A stretch of 13,454 nt of DNA from Actinomycetes bacterium (lineage in GTDB: Bacteria; Actinomycetota; Actinomycetes; Actinomycetales; Microbacteriaceae), in assembly GCA_023386365.1 (NCBI GenBank), contig JAEWJX010000072.1:1-13454 (forward strand), in the 5' to 3' direction. The notes beneath the pieces were generated by a model. That model had not been told where the DNA came from, did not search any database, and was given only the letters and a program-made list of their open reading frames with translations. This document shows, piece after piece, positions 1 through 5,507 of the stretch; the first letter of the stretch is position 1; the number at the start of each line of letters is the position of its first letter. Made by a program: the position numbers and the translations under genes.

Positions 1-85
1 CGCCGCGGACGTCCGAAAACGGGGCGGCGCGCGTCAGTTCTGCGGGATCCCGCGTGACGTAGGTCGGTCTCGGAGCCTCCGGGAC
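1..85. other. Non-coding stretch rich in short palindromes
   Basis: No gene can be supported here. Short perfect palindromes stand out: CGGACGTCCG at 6-15 and GCGGGATCCCGC at 42-53. The second is flanked by the inverted pair CGTCA (32-36) and TGACG (55-59). A further compact inverted repeat, CGGAG-C-CTCCG, lies at 71-81. These could be the end of a terminator or an operator region for a gene left of the window. A C-terminal tail of a plus-strand gene stopping at 57 or 60 is possible but cannot be judged from so few codons. Confidence 0.4.
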
Positions 86-142
86 GGGGTTGACGACCCG
101 CCGGAGGCGGGACTATGCAGCCGCACACGCGGTGTCAACCCC
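86..142. repeat. Nested inverted repeat upstream of the 60-residue gene
   Basis: Outer arms GGGGTTGAC (86-94) and GTCAACCCC (134-142) are perfect 9-nt inverse complements. Inside lie two more hairpins: CCCGCC-GGA-GGCGGG (97-111) and CCGC-ACAC-GCGG (121-132, extendable by a G-U pair). The whole could fold as a three-way junction in RNA or single-stranded DNA. The outer arms also contain -35-like hexamers facing inward: TTGACG on plus (90-95) and TTGACA on minus (138-133). It lies 58 nt upstream of the ATG at 200. Operator, promoter and RNA structure remain alternatives. Confidence 0.55.
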
Positions 143-172
143 TTACGCGGCGGGGCGCGCCGGGTCCACGCT
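134..172 (+). promoter_or_regulatory. Candidate promoter of the 60-residue gene
   Basis: GTCAAC at 134-139 followed by a run of C is separated by 27 nt from CACGCT (167-172), a fair match to the actinobacterial TAnnnT -10 at its A and final T. Transcription would then begin near 179-180 and leave about a 20-nt leader carrying the ribosome-binding site. An alternative is TTGACG (90-95) with a weak -10 around 111-119, giving a longer leader. The assignment is an inference from spacing and similarity to the sites at 428-466 and 1162-1200. Confidence 0.35.
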
Positions 173-199
173 CGATGCGGAGGCAAGAAAGGAGCACCG

Positions 200-382
200 A
201 TGGTCGAGCAGAAGACCGACCCGGAGGAGCGTGACGAGGAGATGCGGCGGGCACCGAAGTCCGATCCCGAAGACTCCGATCTGCGCATCCGCCTCTCGGA
301 GGGGACCGCCGGGGCGACCCGCATCGACTGGCGCGACGACGCGGTCGTGCGCCCCGGCAAGGCGGAACCGCGCGACGGATGA
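200..382 (+). CDS. Small highly charged protein, 60 residues, unknown function
   Basis: An ATG at 200 is preceded by a near-ideal ribosome-binding site, AAAGGAG at 188-194, with 5 nt spacing. This is the best reason to accept the gene. The product is very hydrophilic, with an acidic/basic N-terminal half (starting MVEQKTDPEERDEEMRR) and no hydrophobic segment, so a cytosolic and probably largely disordered protein is expected. The C-terminal part includes TRIDWRDDAVVRPGKAEPRD. No domain was recognised. The TGA at 380-382 is followed by about 190 nt without a convincing gene. It could be a conserved small actinobacterial protein of unknown role; nothing in the sequence indicates a function. 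Confidence 0.7.
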   Translation: MVEQKTDPEERDEEMRRAPKSDPEDSDLRIRLSEGTAGATRIDWRDDAVVRPGKAEPRDG

Positions 383-427
383 CCGCATGGCGAATCGGGC
401 CTAGCCCTACGCGCACCTCCGGCGCAC

Positions 428-466
428 GTCAAGGGGCTGCCTGGGGCTCGGTGCCTCCCGTAGACC
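428..466 (+). promoter_or_regulatory. Candidate promoter for the 82-residue gene
   Basis: GTCAAG (428-433), followed by GGGG, is separated by 27 nt from TAGACC (461-466), which resembles the TAnnnT -10 of actinobacteria except at its last base. The same spacing occurs at 134-172. Transcription would begin close to the ATG at 473, so the mRNA would be leaderless for the short frame 473-574. There is no consensus -35 at the usual 16-18 nt spacing. The stretch between 383 and 570 otherwise shows only a weak GGGC-CTA-GCCC hairpin at 397-407. Confidence 0.4.
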
Positions 467-472
467 GGAACC

Positions 473-574
473 ATGCGAGCTGTCACTTGGGCCAGAACGG
501 GCGTCGCCGACCGATCGCTTCCTCGACGAGGCTGCGGGTCCGCTCCTCGAGAAGCTGCGGAGGCTGTGACGTGA
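473..574 (+). CDS. Possible leader peptide, 33 residues (uncertain)
   Basis: An open frame begins with ATG at 473, 6 nt after a -10-like TAGACC, the arrangement expected for a leaderless actinobacterial transcript. Its TGA (572-574) overlaps the GTG start of the next gene as GTGA, which would allow translational coupling. Against it: third codon positions lack the strong G/C bias of real genes here, and rare codons such as CGA, CTT and CCT recur. It is best read as a leader ORF controlling the downstream gene, or as chance. Confidence 0.25.
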   Translation: MRAVTWARTGVADRSLPRRGCGSAPREAAEAVT

Positions 575-819
575 ACGGACGTCCGGAACTGCCGACCGCC
601 CACCACCGTCGCGCGACGGCGTACGACGTGCTGCCCGATGTGGCCGATCTCACGTGGACCATCTGGAACCGCGAGGGCTGCCTGGGTGAGATCGTCACCG
701 ACGGCGACCGCTGGTTCTGGCGTCACGACAGGGCCGACGCGCTCTCGGACGGGCATCCCACCTGGCAAGAGGCCGTCGACGAGCTCATCTCGGAGCTGCC
801 GGACATCCAGCTGGACTGA
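571..819 (+). CDS. Hypothetical protein, 82 residues
   Basis: The chosen start is GTG at 571, preceded by CGGAGG (558-563) at 7 nt spacing. The frame stays open back to 379, but that extension has no third-position G/C bias and is rich in Arg, Ser and Gly, so it is not believed to be translated. The product has no signal peptide or membrane segment. Its middle is a likely beta-rich unit (DLTWTIWNREGCLGEIVTDG, then DRWFWRHDR) followed by a helix-like tail containing TWQEAVDELISELP. Tryptophans and acidic residues are plentiful. No family was recognised. It converges with the minus-strand gene ending at 828, 8 nt away. Confidence 0.7.
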   Translation: MNGRPELPTAHHRRATAYDVLPDVADLTWTIWNREGCLGEIVTDGDRWFWRHDRADALSDGHPTWQEAVDELISELPDIQLD

Positions 820-831
820 GGGGATGCTCAG
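816..831. terminator. Weak hairpin at the convergent gene junction
   Basis: CTGAG (816-820) and CTCAG (827-831) form a 5-bp stem with a 6-nt loop, and the stem includes parts of both convergent stop codons. There is no following T-run on either strand, so a working intrinsic terminator is doubtful. Confidence 0.2.
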
Positions 832-1154
832 CGTTCGTCGTGCGGGCTGTTGAGGGGAACCAGCGTGCCTTCTTCGGTGATCTGCAGACCGAAGTTCGTG
901 CCGGCGGAGGTGGCGAGCGTCTCGACCCAGTCGCGGTTGATGGACGGGAGTCGGCTGCCCTCGTACTCGCAGTAGATGGGCACACCGTTGTCGATCCAGA
1001 CCGCGTTGCGCCCACCGCCTGACGCTTGCGAGTTGCGCCACAGCAGGAAGAAGTTCTCGCCGCGACGCAGCTTCATCGACATGACGACCTGAAGGTGCAC
1101 GAGCACGCGGTCCTCCATGGGGAATCGCTGCCCGTCGTAGTGGAGAAATCCCAT
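828..1154 (-). CDS. DUF7882-type small protein (often mislabelled ATP-dependent DNA ligase)
   Basis: The 108-residue product starts MGFLHYDGQRFPMEDRVLVH and continues with VVMSMKLRRGENFFLLW (24-39), a glycine-rich turn (45-49), then AVWIDNGVPIYCEYEG (51-66) and SINRDWVETL (71-80). This order of motifs matches a small protein family common in Microbacteriaceae that I know as DUF7882. Database entries sometimes call it ATP-dependent DNA ligase, but it is far too short and lacks a ligase KxDG motif. Its biochemical role is unknown. The ATG at 1154 fits the conserved N-terminus, but no good ribosome-binding site precedes it, and a leaderless start is possible. Family assignment is from memory of the motif pattern. 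Confidence 0.75.
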   Translation of the reverse strand: MGFLHYDGQRFPMEDRVLVHLQVVMSMKLRRGENFFLLWRNSQASGGGRNAVWIDNGVPIYCEYEGSRLPSINRDWVETLATSAGTNFGLQITEEGTLVPLNSPHDER

Positions 1155-1200
1155 GCCGACAATGGTTTCACCGAGAAAAACACGCGACCAGGGGGTTGCG
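1155..1200 (-). promoter_or_regulatory. Candidate leaderless promoter of the DUF7882 gene
   Basis: The 70-nt gap between the SDR stop and the DUF7882 start is richer in A/T than its surroundings. On the minus strand CGCAAC plus a C-run (from 1200) is followed after 27 nt by AACCAT (1167-1162) and then 7 nt to the ATG. This is the spacing of the candidate promoters at 134-172 and 428-466 and fits a leaderless start. The -10 matches TAnnnT at only two positions. A T5 run (1180-1176) lies in the spacer but has no stem before it. Confidence 0.3.
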
Positions 1201-1224
1201 ACGGGCGCGCCGATTTGGCAGATG

Positions 1225-1995
1225 TCACCGCGACACGAGTCGCCCGGTGGCGGCGGTGAGCGTCCCCGCCGGCACGAAACGCGTCACCCACGCGCCCAGC
1301 TTGTTGACGGTGCCGGACACGACGGACGGCGGCGTGCGCCCGCGGTCGAGCGCACGCAGGGTGGTCCGCACCACATCCTCGGGCGTCTGGTACCTGCCGA
1401 CGGCTGCGGCCTCCGTGCCGACGACGTCGAAGAACTCGGTGCGGGTTGCTCCGGGCGCCACCGCCAGCACCTTCACCCCGTGGCGGCGGGCCTCGTCCCA
1501 CACCGCACGGGTGAAGCTGAGCACGAACGCTTTTGATGCGCCGTAGACGGCCATCCGGGGGATCGGCTGGAACGCGGCCGTGCTGGCGACGTTCACGATC
1601 GCGCCGCGTCGACGCTCCAACATCCCGGGCAGGAACGCGCGCGTCACGTCGACGAGCGCCGTCACATCCACCGCGATCTCGCGCTCCAGCAGCTCGGGGT
1701 CGGTGTCGGCGAGCAGCGAATGCACCCCGAACCCGGCGTTGTTGATGACGGCATCCACCTCACCGTCGACGGCGGCGCGCAACGCACGCCCTGCCCCCGG
1801 AAGCGACAGGTCGGCGGTGTGCACCTCGGCCCGGATGCCGTGGGCAGCCTCCAGCTCGGCCGCCAGCGCGCGCAGGCGGTCGGTTCGCCGGGCGACGAGC
1901 ACCAGGTCGGAGCCACGCGCGGCGAATGCGTGGGCGTAAGCGGCGCCGATGCCGGCACTCGCGCCGGTGATGAGGGTGCGAGTGGGCCGGTACAT
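1225..1995 (-). CDS. SDR-family NAD(P)-dependent oxidoreductase
   Basis: This 256-residue protein has the classical short-chain dehydrogenase/reductase plan. The cofactor loop TGASAGIG is at 10-17, NNAG at 85-88, catalytic Ser138, and YGASK with Tyr151 and Lys155. The strand-2 end VARR (34-37) favours NADP(H) over NAD(H), since basic residues there bind the 2'-phosphate. Length is typical for the family. At the position where the fourth member of the catalytic tetrad (Asn) is usual, the sequence reads AVDVTAL with Asp110. The substrate cannot be inferred; it resembles the broad DltE/YqjQ-type reductases. It starts 15 nt after the small membrane gene upstream, so co-transcription with the lysS block is likely, although the ribosome-binding site is weak. 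Confidence 0.92.
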   Translation of the reverse strand: MYRPTRTLITGASAGIGAAYAHAFAARGSDLVLVARRTDRLRALAAELEAAHGIRAEVHTADLSLPGAGRALRAAVDGEVDAVINNAGFGVHSLLADTDPELLEREIAVDVTALVDVTRAFLPGMLERRRGAIVNVASTAAFQPIPRMAVYGASKAFVLSFTRAVWDEARRHGVKVLAVAPGATRTEFFDVVGTEAAAVGRYQTPEDVVRTTLRALDRGRTPPSVVSGTVNKLGAWVTRFVPAGTLTAATGRLVSR

Positions 1996-2010
1996 GGCGG
2001 GACGGGCGGG

Positions 2011-2190
2011 CTAGGCCTGCTCGCGGGCGGCGGCGCGGCGGGCGCGCTCCTCCGCCTCCATCTGGGAGTAGACCTTGCGCTCGTTGCGGTCGGCGCGGAT
2101 GATCGCGCGGATCACGTACCAGAACACGAGCCCCAGTGCGATGGTCGGCACGAGGGAGAAGATCGCGTTTCCCCAGAAATCGGTGGGCAT
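2011..2190 (-). CDS. Small single-span membrane protein, 59 residues
   Basis: Translation from the ATG at 2190 to the TAG at 2011 gives MPTDFWGNAIFSLVPTIALG followed by LVFWYVIRAIIRADRNER and a charged tail ending in RRAAAREQA. Residues about 9-31 form one hydrophobic span. The positive tail (RADRNERK, then EAEERARR) predicts an N-out/C-in topology with a short amphipathic, possibly coiled-coil helix in the cytoplasm. The gene sits 23 nt after the 30-residue gene and 15 nt before the SDR gene, all on the same strand. Function is unknown. It looks like a conserved Microbacteriaceae micro-protein, from memory only. Easily missed because of its length. Confidence 0.75.
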   Translation of the reverse strand: MPTDFWGNAIFSLVPTIALGLVFWYVIRAIIRADRNERKVYSQMEAEERARRAAAREQA

Positions 2191-2213
2191 GCGTTCAGCC
2201 TACGTGTCGCCGC

Positions 2214-2306
2214 TCAGCGCGGGCTGAACACGACGACCAGCACGACGATCACGAGGATCAGCACGAGCCCGCCGTACATGACGAGACGTGAGGTGCGGCG
2301 GTCCAT
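2214..2306 (-). CDS. Micro-membrane protein, 30 residues
   Basis: The ATG at 2306 lies 1 nt after the TGA of the preceding 43-residue gene (TGA-C-ATG), with an upstream AAGGG about 6 nt from the start. The product begins MDRRTSRLVMYGG and is then almost wholly hydrophobic (LVLILVIVVLVVV) before ending FSPR. It would be one membrane span with a basic N-terminus on the inside. Codons show the high G/C third positions of the neighbours. No function is known. The tight spacing, ribosome-binding site and sensible topology are the reasons for accepting such a short gene. Confidence 0.6.
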   Translation of the reverse strand: MDRRTSRLVMYGGLVLILVIVVLVVVFSPR

Positions 2307-2307
2307 G

Positions 2308-2439
2308 TCAGCCCTTCGCGACGATGCCGACGATGCCGGTGATCACCAGGTACAGGCCGACACCGGCCACCACGATCCACAGGATGATGCGGTTGGTGGA
2401 GATCTTCGGCGGCTTCTCGCCGGGGGTGCGATCGGACAT
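2308..2439 (-). CDS. Small single-span membrane protein behind lysS, 43 residues
   Basis: The ATG at 2439 lies 9 nt after the lysS stop. The ribosome-binding site AAGTAGG overlaps that stop codon. The product starts MSDRTPGEKPPKISTNRIIL and then has a hydrophobic stretch of about 23 residues (18-40; WIVVAGVGLYLVITGIVGIV) ending AKG. The basic, proline-rich N-terminus would stay in the cytoplasm and the C-terminus would reach the outside. The pattern PPKISTNR before the span looks like a conserved family motif in relatives (recollection). Function is unknown. It is almost certainly co-transcribed and perhaps translationally coupled with lysS. Confidence 0.72.
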   Translation of the reverse strand: MSDRTPGEKPPKISTNRIILWIVVAGVGLYLVITGIVGIVAKG

Positions 2440-2448
2440 GGTCAGAAC

Positions 2449-3951
2449 CTACTTCACGAGGGGGAAGAGGATGGTCTCGCGGATGCCGAGGCCGGTGATC
2501 GCCATGAGGAGCCTGTCGATCCCCATGCCCATCCCGCCCATCGGGGGCATGCCGTGCTCCATCGCGGTGAGGAACTCCTCGTCGAGGCGCATCGCCTCGA
2601 CGTCTCCGCGGGCACCCTGCTTCGCCTGCTCGACGAACCGCTCACGCTGGATGACGGGGTCGACGAGCTCCGAGTAGCCGGTGGCGAGTTCGAAGCCGCG
2701 CACGTACAGGTCCCACTTCTCGACGACGCCCGCGATGGTGCGGTGGTCGCGCACGAGCGGTGAGGTGTCGACGGGGAAGTCCATCACGAAGGTGGGCCGC
2801 TCCAGGTCGCCCTTCACGAAGTGCTCCCACAGCTCCTCCACGTACTTGCCGTGGGTGGGCAGCTTCACCTCGACGCCCTCGCGGTCGGCGAGCGCCGCCA
2901 GCTCGTCGAGCGTCGACTCGGGGGTGATGCGGATGCCGGACGCCTCCGACAGCGACTCGTACATCGAGATGCGGGCCCAGTCGCCGCCGAGGTCGAACTC
3001 GGTGCCGTCGGCCCAGGTGACGACGTGCGAACCCGACACCGCGACGGCGGCGTTCTGGATGAGCTCCTGCGTGAGGTCGGCGATGGTGTTGTAGTCGCCG
3101 TACGCCTGGTACGCCTCGAGCATCGCGAACTCGGGGCTGTGGGTGGAGTCGGCGCCCTCGTTGCGGAAGTTGCGGTTGATCTCGAACACGCGGTCGATGC
3201 CGCCGACGGCGGCGCGCTTCAGGAACAGCTCGGGCGCGATGCGGAGGAACAGTTCGGTGTCGAACGCGTTCGAGTGGGTGACGAACGGGCGGGCCGCGGC
3301 ACCCCCGTGGATGGTCTGCAGCATCGGCGTCTCGACTTCGAGGAAGTCGTGCGACGCGAACGTCGACCGCAGTGATGCCACCGTCTTGGCGCGCGCGACG
3401 ACCGTGGCGCGCGCCTGCTCCCGCACGATCAGGTCGAGGTAACGCTGACGGACGCGCGTCTCCTCCGACAGCTCCGAGTGCAGGTTCGGCAGCGGCAGGA
3501 TCGCCTTGGCCGCGATCTTCCACTCCGACACGAGGATCGACAGTTCGCCGCGGCGCGACGAGATCACCTCACCGGCGACGAACAGGTGGTCGCCCAGGTC
3601 GACCAGTTCCTTCCACCGCTGCAGCGACTCCTCGCCCACCTCGGCGAGCGACACCATCGCCTGGATGCGCGCCCCGTCGCCCGACTGCAGCGCCGCGAAG
3701 CACAGCTTGCCGGTGTTGCGCAGGTGCACGACGCGGCCGGCGACGCCGACCCGCTCACCCGTGGTGGCATCCGCTTCGAGGTCGCCGAAACGGGCGCGCA
3801 CCTCGGGGATGGTGGTGGTGAGGGGGAGCGTGACCGGGTACGCCTCGTCACCCTCGGCGATGAGGCGCTCGCGCTTCGCGAGCCGCACGGCCTTCTGCTC
3901 GGCGATCTCTTCGCCGGTCAGTTCGTCGGGGGTCGTGGTTGCGTCGCTCAC
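2449..3951 (-). CDS. lysS: Lysyl-tRNA synthetase, class II
   Basis: The enzyme activates lysine with ATP and charges tRNA-Lys in the cytoplasm. The 500-residue length matches bacterial LysRS. An N-terminal extension and OB-fold anticodon-binding domain cover roughly 1-150 (GVAGRVVHLRNTGKLCF at 69-85). The class II catalytic core follows: motif 1 around FLEVETPMLQ (203-212), motif 2 FEINRNFRNEG (256-266) with HSPEF (271-275), and motif 3 GMGMGIDRLLM (474-483). ETRVRQRYLDLIVRE (164-178) and GMPPMGG (467-473) are also typical. The start is GTG at 3951, 6 nt after the panC stop, with no strong ribosome-binding site, suggesting coupling to panC. No T-box or other leader is possible in so short a gap. 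Nothing in the catalytic motifs looks damaged. Confidence 0.98.
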   Translation of the reverse strand: MSDATTTPDELTGEEIAEQKAVRLAKRERLIAEGDEAYPVTLPLTTTIPEVRARFGDLEADATTGERVGVAGRVVHLRNTGKLCFAALQSGDGARIQAMVSLAEVGEESLQRWKELVDLGDHLFVAGEVISSRRGELSILVSEWKIAAKAILPLPNLHSELSEETRVRQRYLDLIVREQARATVVARAKTVASLRSTFASHDFLEVETPMLQTIHGGAAARPFVTHSNAFDTELFLRIAPELFLKRAAVGGIDRVFEINRNFRNEGADSTHSPEFAMLEAYQAYGDYNTIADLTQELIQNAAVAVSGSHVVTWADGTEFDLGGDWARISMYESLSEASGIRITPESTLDELAALADREGVEVKLPTHGKYVEELWEHFVKGDLERPTFVMDFPVDTSPLVRDHRTIAGVVEKWDLYVRGFELATGYSELVDPVIQRERFVEQAKQGARGDVEAMRLDEEFLTAMEHGMPPMGGMGMGIDRLLMAITGLGIRETILFPLVK

Positions 3952-3957
3952 GGGGGC

Positions 3958-4824
3958 TCAGTTCAGGTAGAGGGCGTCGTTGTCGATGAGGCGGGCCGGT
4001 CCGACCTGCGCCGCGATGAGAACGCGGGCGGGCCCGCGGTAGTCGTCGGGCACCGGCTGGAAGGTGCGGGGGTCGACCACCCTAAGGTAATCGACCTGGA
4101 TCAGCTCTTCACCCATCAGCACCGACTGGGCTGCGGCGAGAACCGCGTCGATGCCGCGGTCGGCGGCGGATGCGGCGGCCTCGAGCGCGCGGTGCAGGGC
4201 GGGGGCGGCGGCGCGTTCCTCGGGGGAGAGGTAGCGGTTGCGGCTCGACCGGGCGAGTCCGTCGGCCTCGCGCACCGTCTCGACCGGCTCGATGCGGGTG
4301 GCGATGTCGAGGTCCTTCACCATGCGCTGCACAAGGAACAGCTGCTGGGCGTCCTTCTGTCCGAAGAGGGCCACATCCGGGCGCACGATGCCGAGCAGCT
4401 TCGCGACGACGGTCAGCATCCCGTCGAAGTGACCCGGCCGCGACCGACCCTCGAACAGCTCGCCGACGGCACCACCGCGCACCGTGGTCTGCGGCTTGCC
4501 GTCCGGGTACATCTCGTCGACCGATGGGGCGAACACGAAATCGGCACCGTGGCCGTCGAGCGCGGCGAGGTCGGCGTCGAGGTCACGGGGGTAGCGCTCG
4601 AGGTCTTCCGCCGGGCCGAACTGCAGCGGGTTCACGAAGATCGACACCACCACCACGTCGGCGAGCTCGGATGCCCGATCGACGAGCGCGAGATGCCCGT
4701 CATGCAGTGCACCCATGGTGGGGACCAGCGCCACGCGCTGCCCGCCGAGGCGGCTGCGCAGGTCGGCGATCGTCGTCACGACGGCAGGCTGGCTCACGGG
4801 TATCAAGGGTATCGGGACCCTCAC
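3958..4824 (-). CDS. panC: Pantothenate synthetase (pantoate--beta-alanine ligase)
   Basis: PanC joins pantoate and beta-alanine with ATP, via pantoyl adenylate, to give pantothenate, the coenzyme A precursor. Visible motifs are PTMGALHDGH (35-44, HIGH-like ATP site), FVNPLQFGPAEDLERYPR (63-80, pantoate pocket), GHFDGMLTVVAKL (131-143), FGQKDAQQL (154-162) and ARSSRNRYLS (191-200, KMSKS-like). Length 288 is normal. The annotated start, GTG at 4824, overlaps the preceding stop as GTGA. A second GTG at codon 10 would give a start closer to the usual PanC N-terminus, and neither has a clear ribosome-binding site. Neither panB nor panD is in the window; in Mycobacterium panD follows panC, whereas here lysS follows directly. 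Confidence 0.97.
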   Translation of the reverse strand: MRVPIPLIPVSQPAVVTTIADLRSRLGGQRVALVPTMGALHDGHLALVDRASELADVVVVSIFVNPLQFGPAEDLERYPRDLDADLAALDGHGADFVFAPSVDEMYPDGKPQTTVRGGAVGELFEGRSRPGHFDGMLTVVAKLLGIVRPDVALFGQKDAQQLFLVQRMVKDLDIATRIEPVETVREADGLARSSRNRYLSPEERAAAPALHRALEAAASAADRGIDAVLAAAQSVLMGEELIQVDYLRVVDPRTFQPVPDDYRGPARVLIAAQVGPARLIDNDALYLN

Positions 4825-5507
4825 TCACCGGAGGACGCGAGCGCGTTCTCGATCGCGGAGCGCAGCAGGGGCGCGACCATGCGGCCCGGGTTCTCGACCC
4901 CTGCAGCACGCAGCTTGCCCACGACATCCGCCACCACATCCGTGCCGAGGGCGCGGATGGCGCCGATCGCGTCGCCGTAGCGTTCGCGGTCGGCTTCGGC
5001 CACCACCACCGGTTCGGCCCCGAGCTCCACGACGAGCGCCTGCGCGATCGGCAGCACCGGGCCGGGTGCGGTGACCGCGCACCAGCACTCGTGCAGCCGC
5101 ACCAGGTCGATGCTGGTGCCGGTGAACGCCATCGCCGGGTGGATGGCGAGCGGGATCGCGCCCGCGGCGAACGCGGGCTGCAACACAGCCGTGCCGAAGC
5201 CCGGCGCCGTGTGCGCGACCAGTTGGCCCGGCTGCCAGGCGCCGACGGCCGCGAGCCCCGCCACCAGGTCGGCGAGCTCGTCGTCGGGCACGGCGATGAT
5301 CACCAGCTCGGAGCGCTCCACCAGCTCCGGTACCGGCAGCACGGGCACCCCGGGCAGCAGCGCCTCCACCCGGTCGCGGCCGGCATCCGACACCGTCGCG
5401 ACGCCGACCACCGCGTGGCCCGCGCCGCCGAGGGCGGCCCCGATCACCGGGCCCACGTGCCCGCCGCCGATGATGCCGACGCCGAGCCGGCCGTCGCGCG
5501 AGGTCAC
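4821..5507 (-). CDS. Rossmann-like / DUF2520 protein, possible dehydrogenase
   Basis: The 228-residue protein starts with a nucleotide-binding Rossmann fold: GVGIIGGGHVGPVIGAAL (9-26, GxGxxG type), then ELVIIAVPDDELADLV (67-82) and VAHTAPG (97-103). AIHPAMAFTG (121-130) marks entry into the DUF2520 C-terminal helical domain. This two-domain family is the usual upstream partner of panC in actinobacteria and is related in fold to ketopantoate reductase-like dehydrogenases; its reaction is not established to my knowledge. GTG at 5507 overlaps the PH-protein stop and its own TGA overlaps the panC start, so it is probably translationally coupled on both sides. The region after 174 (YGDAIGAIRALGTDVV) differs from the His/Asn-rich stretch I recall in mycobacterial homologues. 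Confidence 0.88.
   Translation of the reverse strand: MTSRDGRLGVGIIGGGHVGPVIGAALGGAGHAVVGVATVSDAGRDRVEALLPGVPVLPVPELVERSELVIIAVPDDELADLVAGLAAVGAWQPGQLVAHTAPGFGTAVLQPAFAAGAIPLAIHPAMAFTGTSIDLVRLHECWCAVTAPGPVLPIAQALVVELGAEPVVVAEADRERYGDAIGAIRALGTDVVADVVGKLRAAGVENPGRMVAPLLRSAIENALASSGE

Noticed and set aside
379..819. Longer version of the 82-residue gene starting with ATG at 379, overlapping the 60-residue gene stop as ATGA
   Set aside because: Codons from 379 to 570 lack the third-position G/C bias and give an Arg/Ser/Gly-rich peptide. A good ribosome-binding site precedes the GTG at 571.
34..1041. Long minus-strand open frame of 335 codons
   Set aside because: It runs antisense to two supported plus-strand genes and out of frame through the DUF7882 gene. 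Its composition (Arg, Pro, Ser, His) is that of a high-GC shadow frame.
1204..1211. GGCGCGCC palindrome as a possible site
   Set aside because: An 8-nt G/C palindrome is expected by chance in DNA of this composition.
1155..1224. Intrinsic terminator after the SDR gene (T5 run at 1180-1176 on minus)
   Set aside because: No G/C-rich stem lies directly before the T-run. The nearby GCGAC repeats are direct, not inverted.
3478..4980. Plus-strand open frame of 500 codons across panC and lysS
   Set aside because: It is opposite two well-defined genes with intact catalytic motifs. Its composition is typical of an antisense frame in high-GC DNA.
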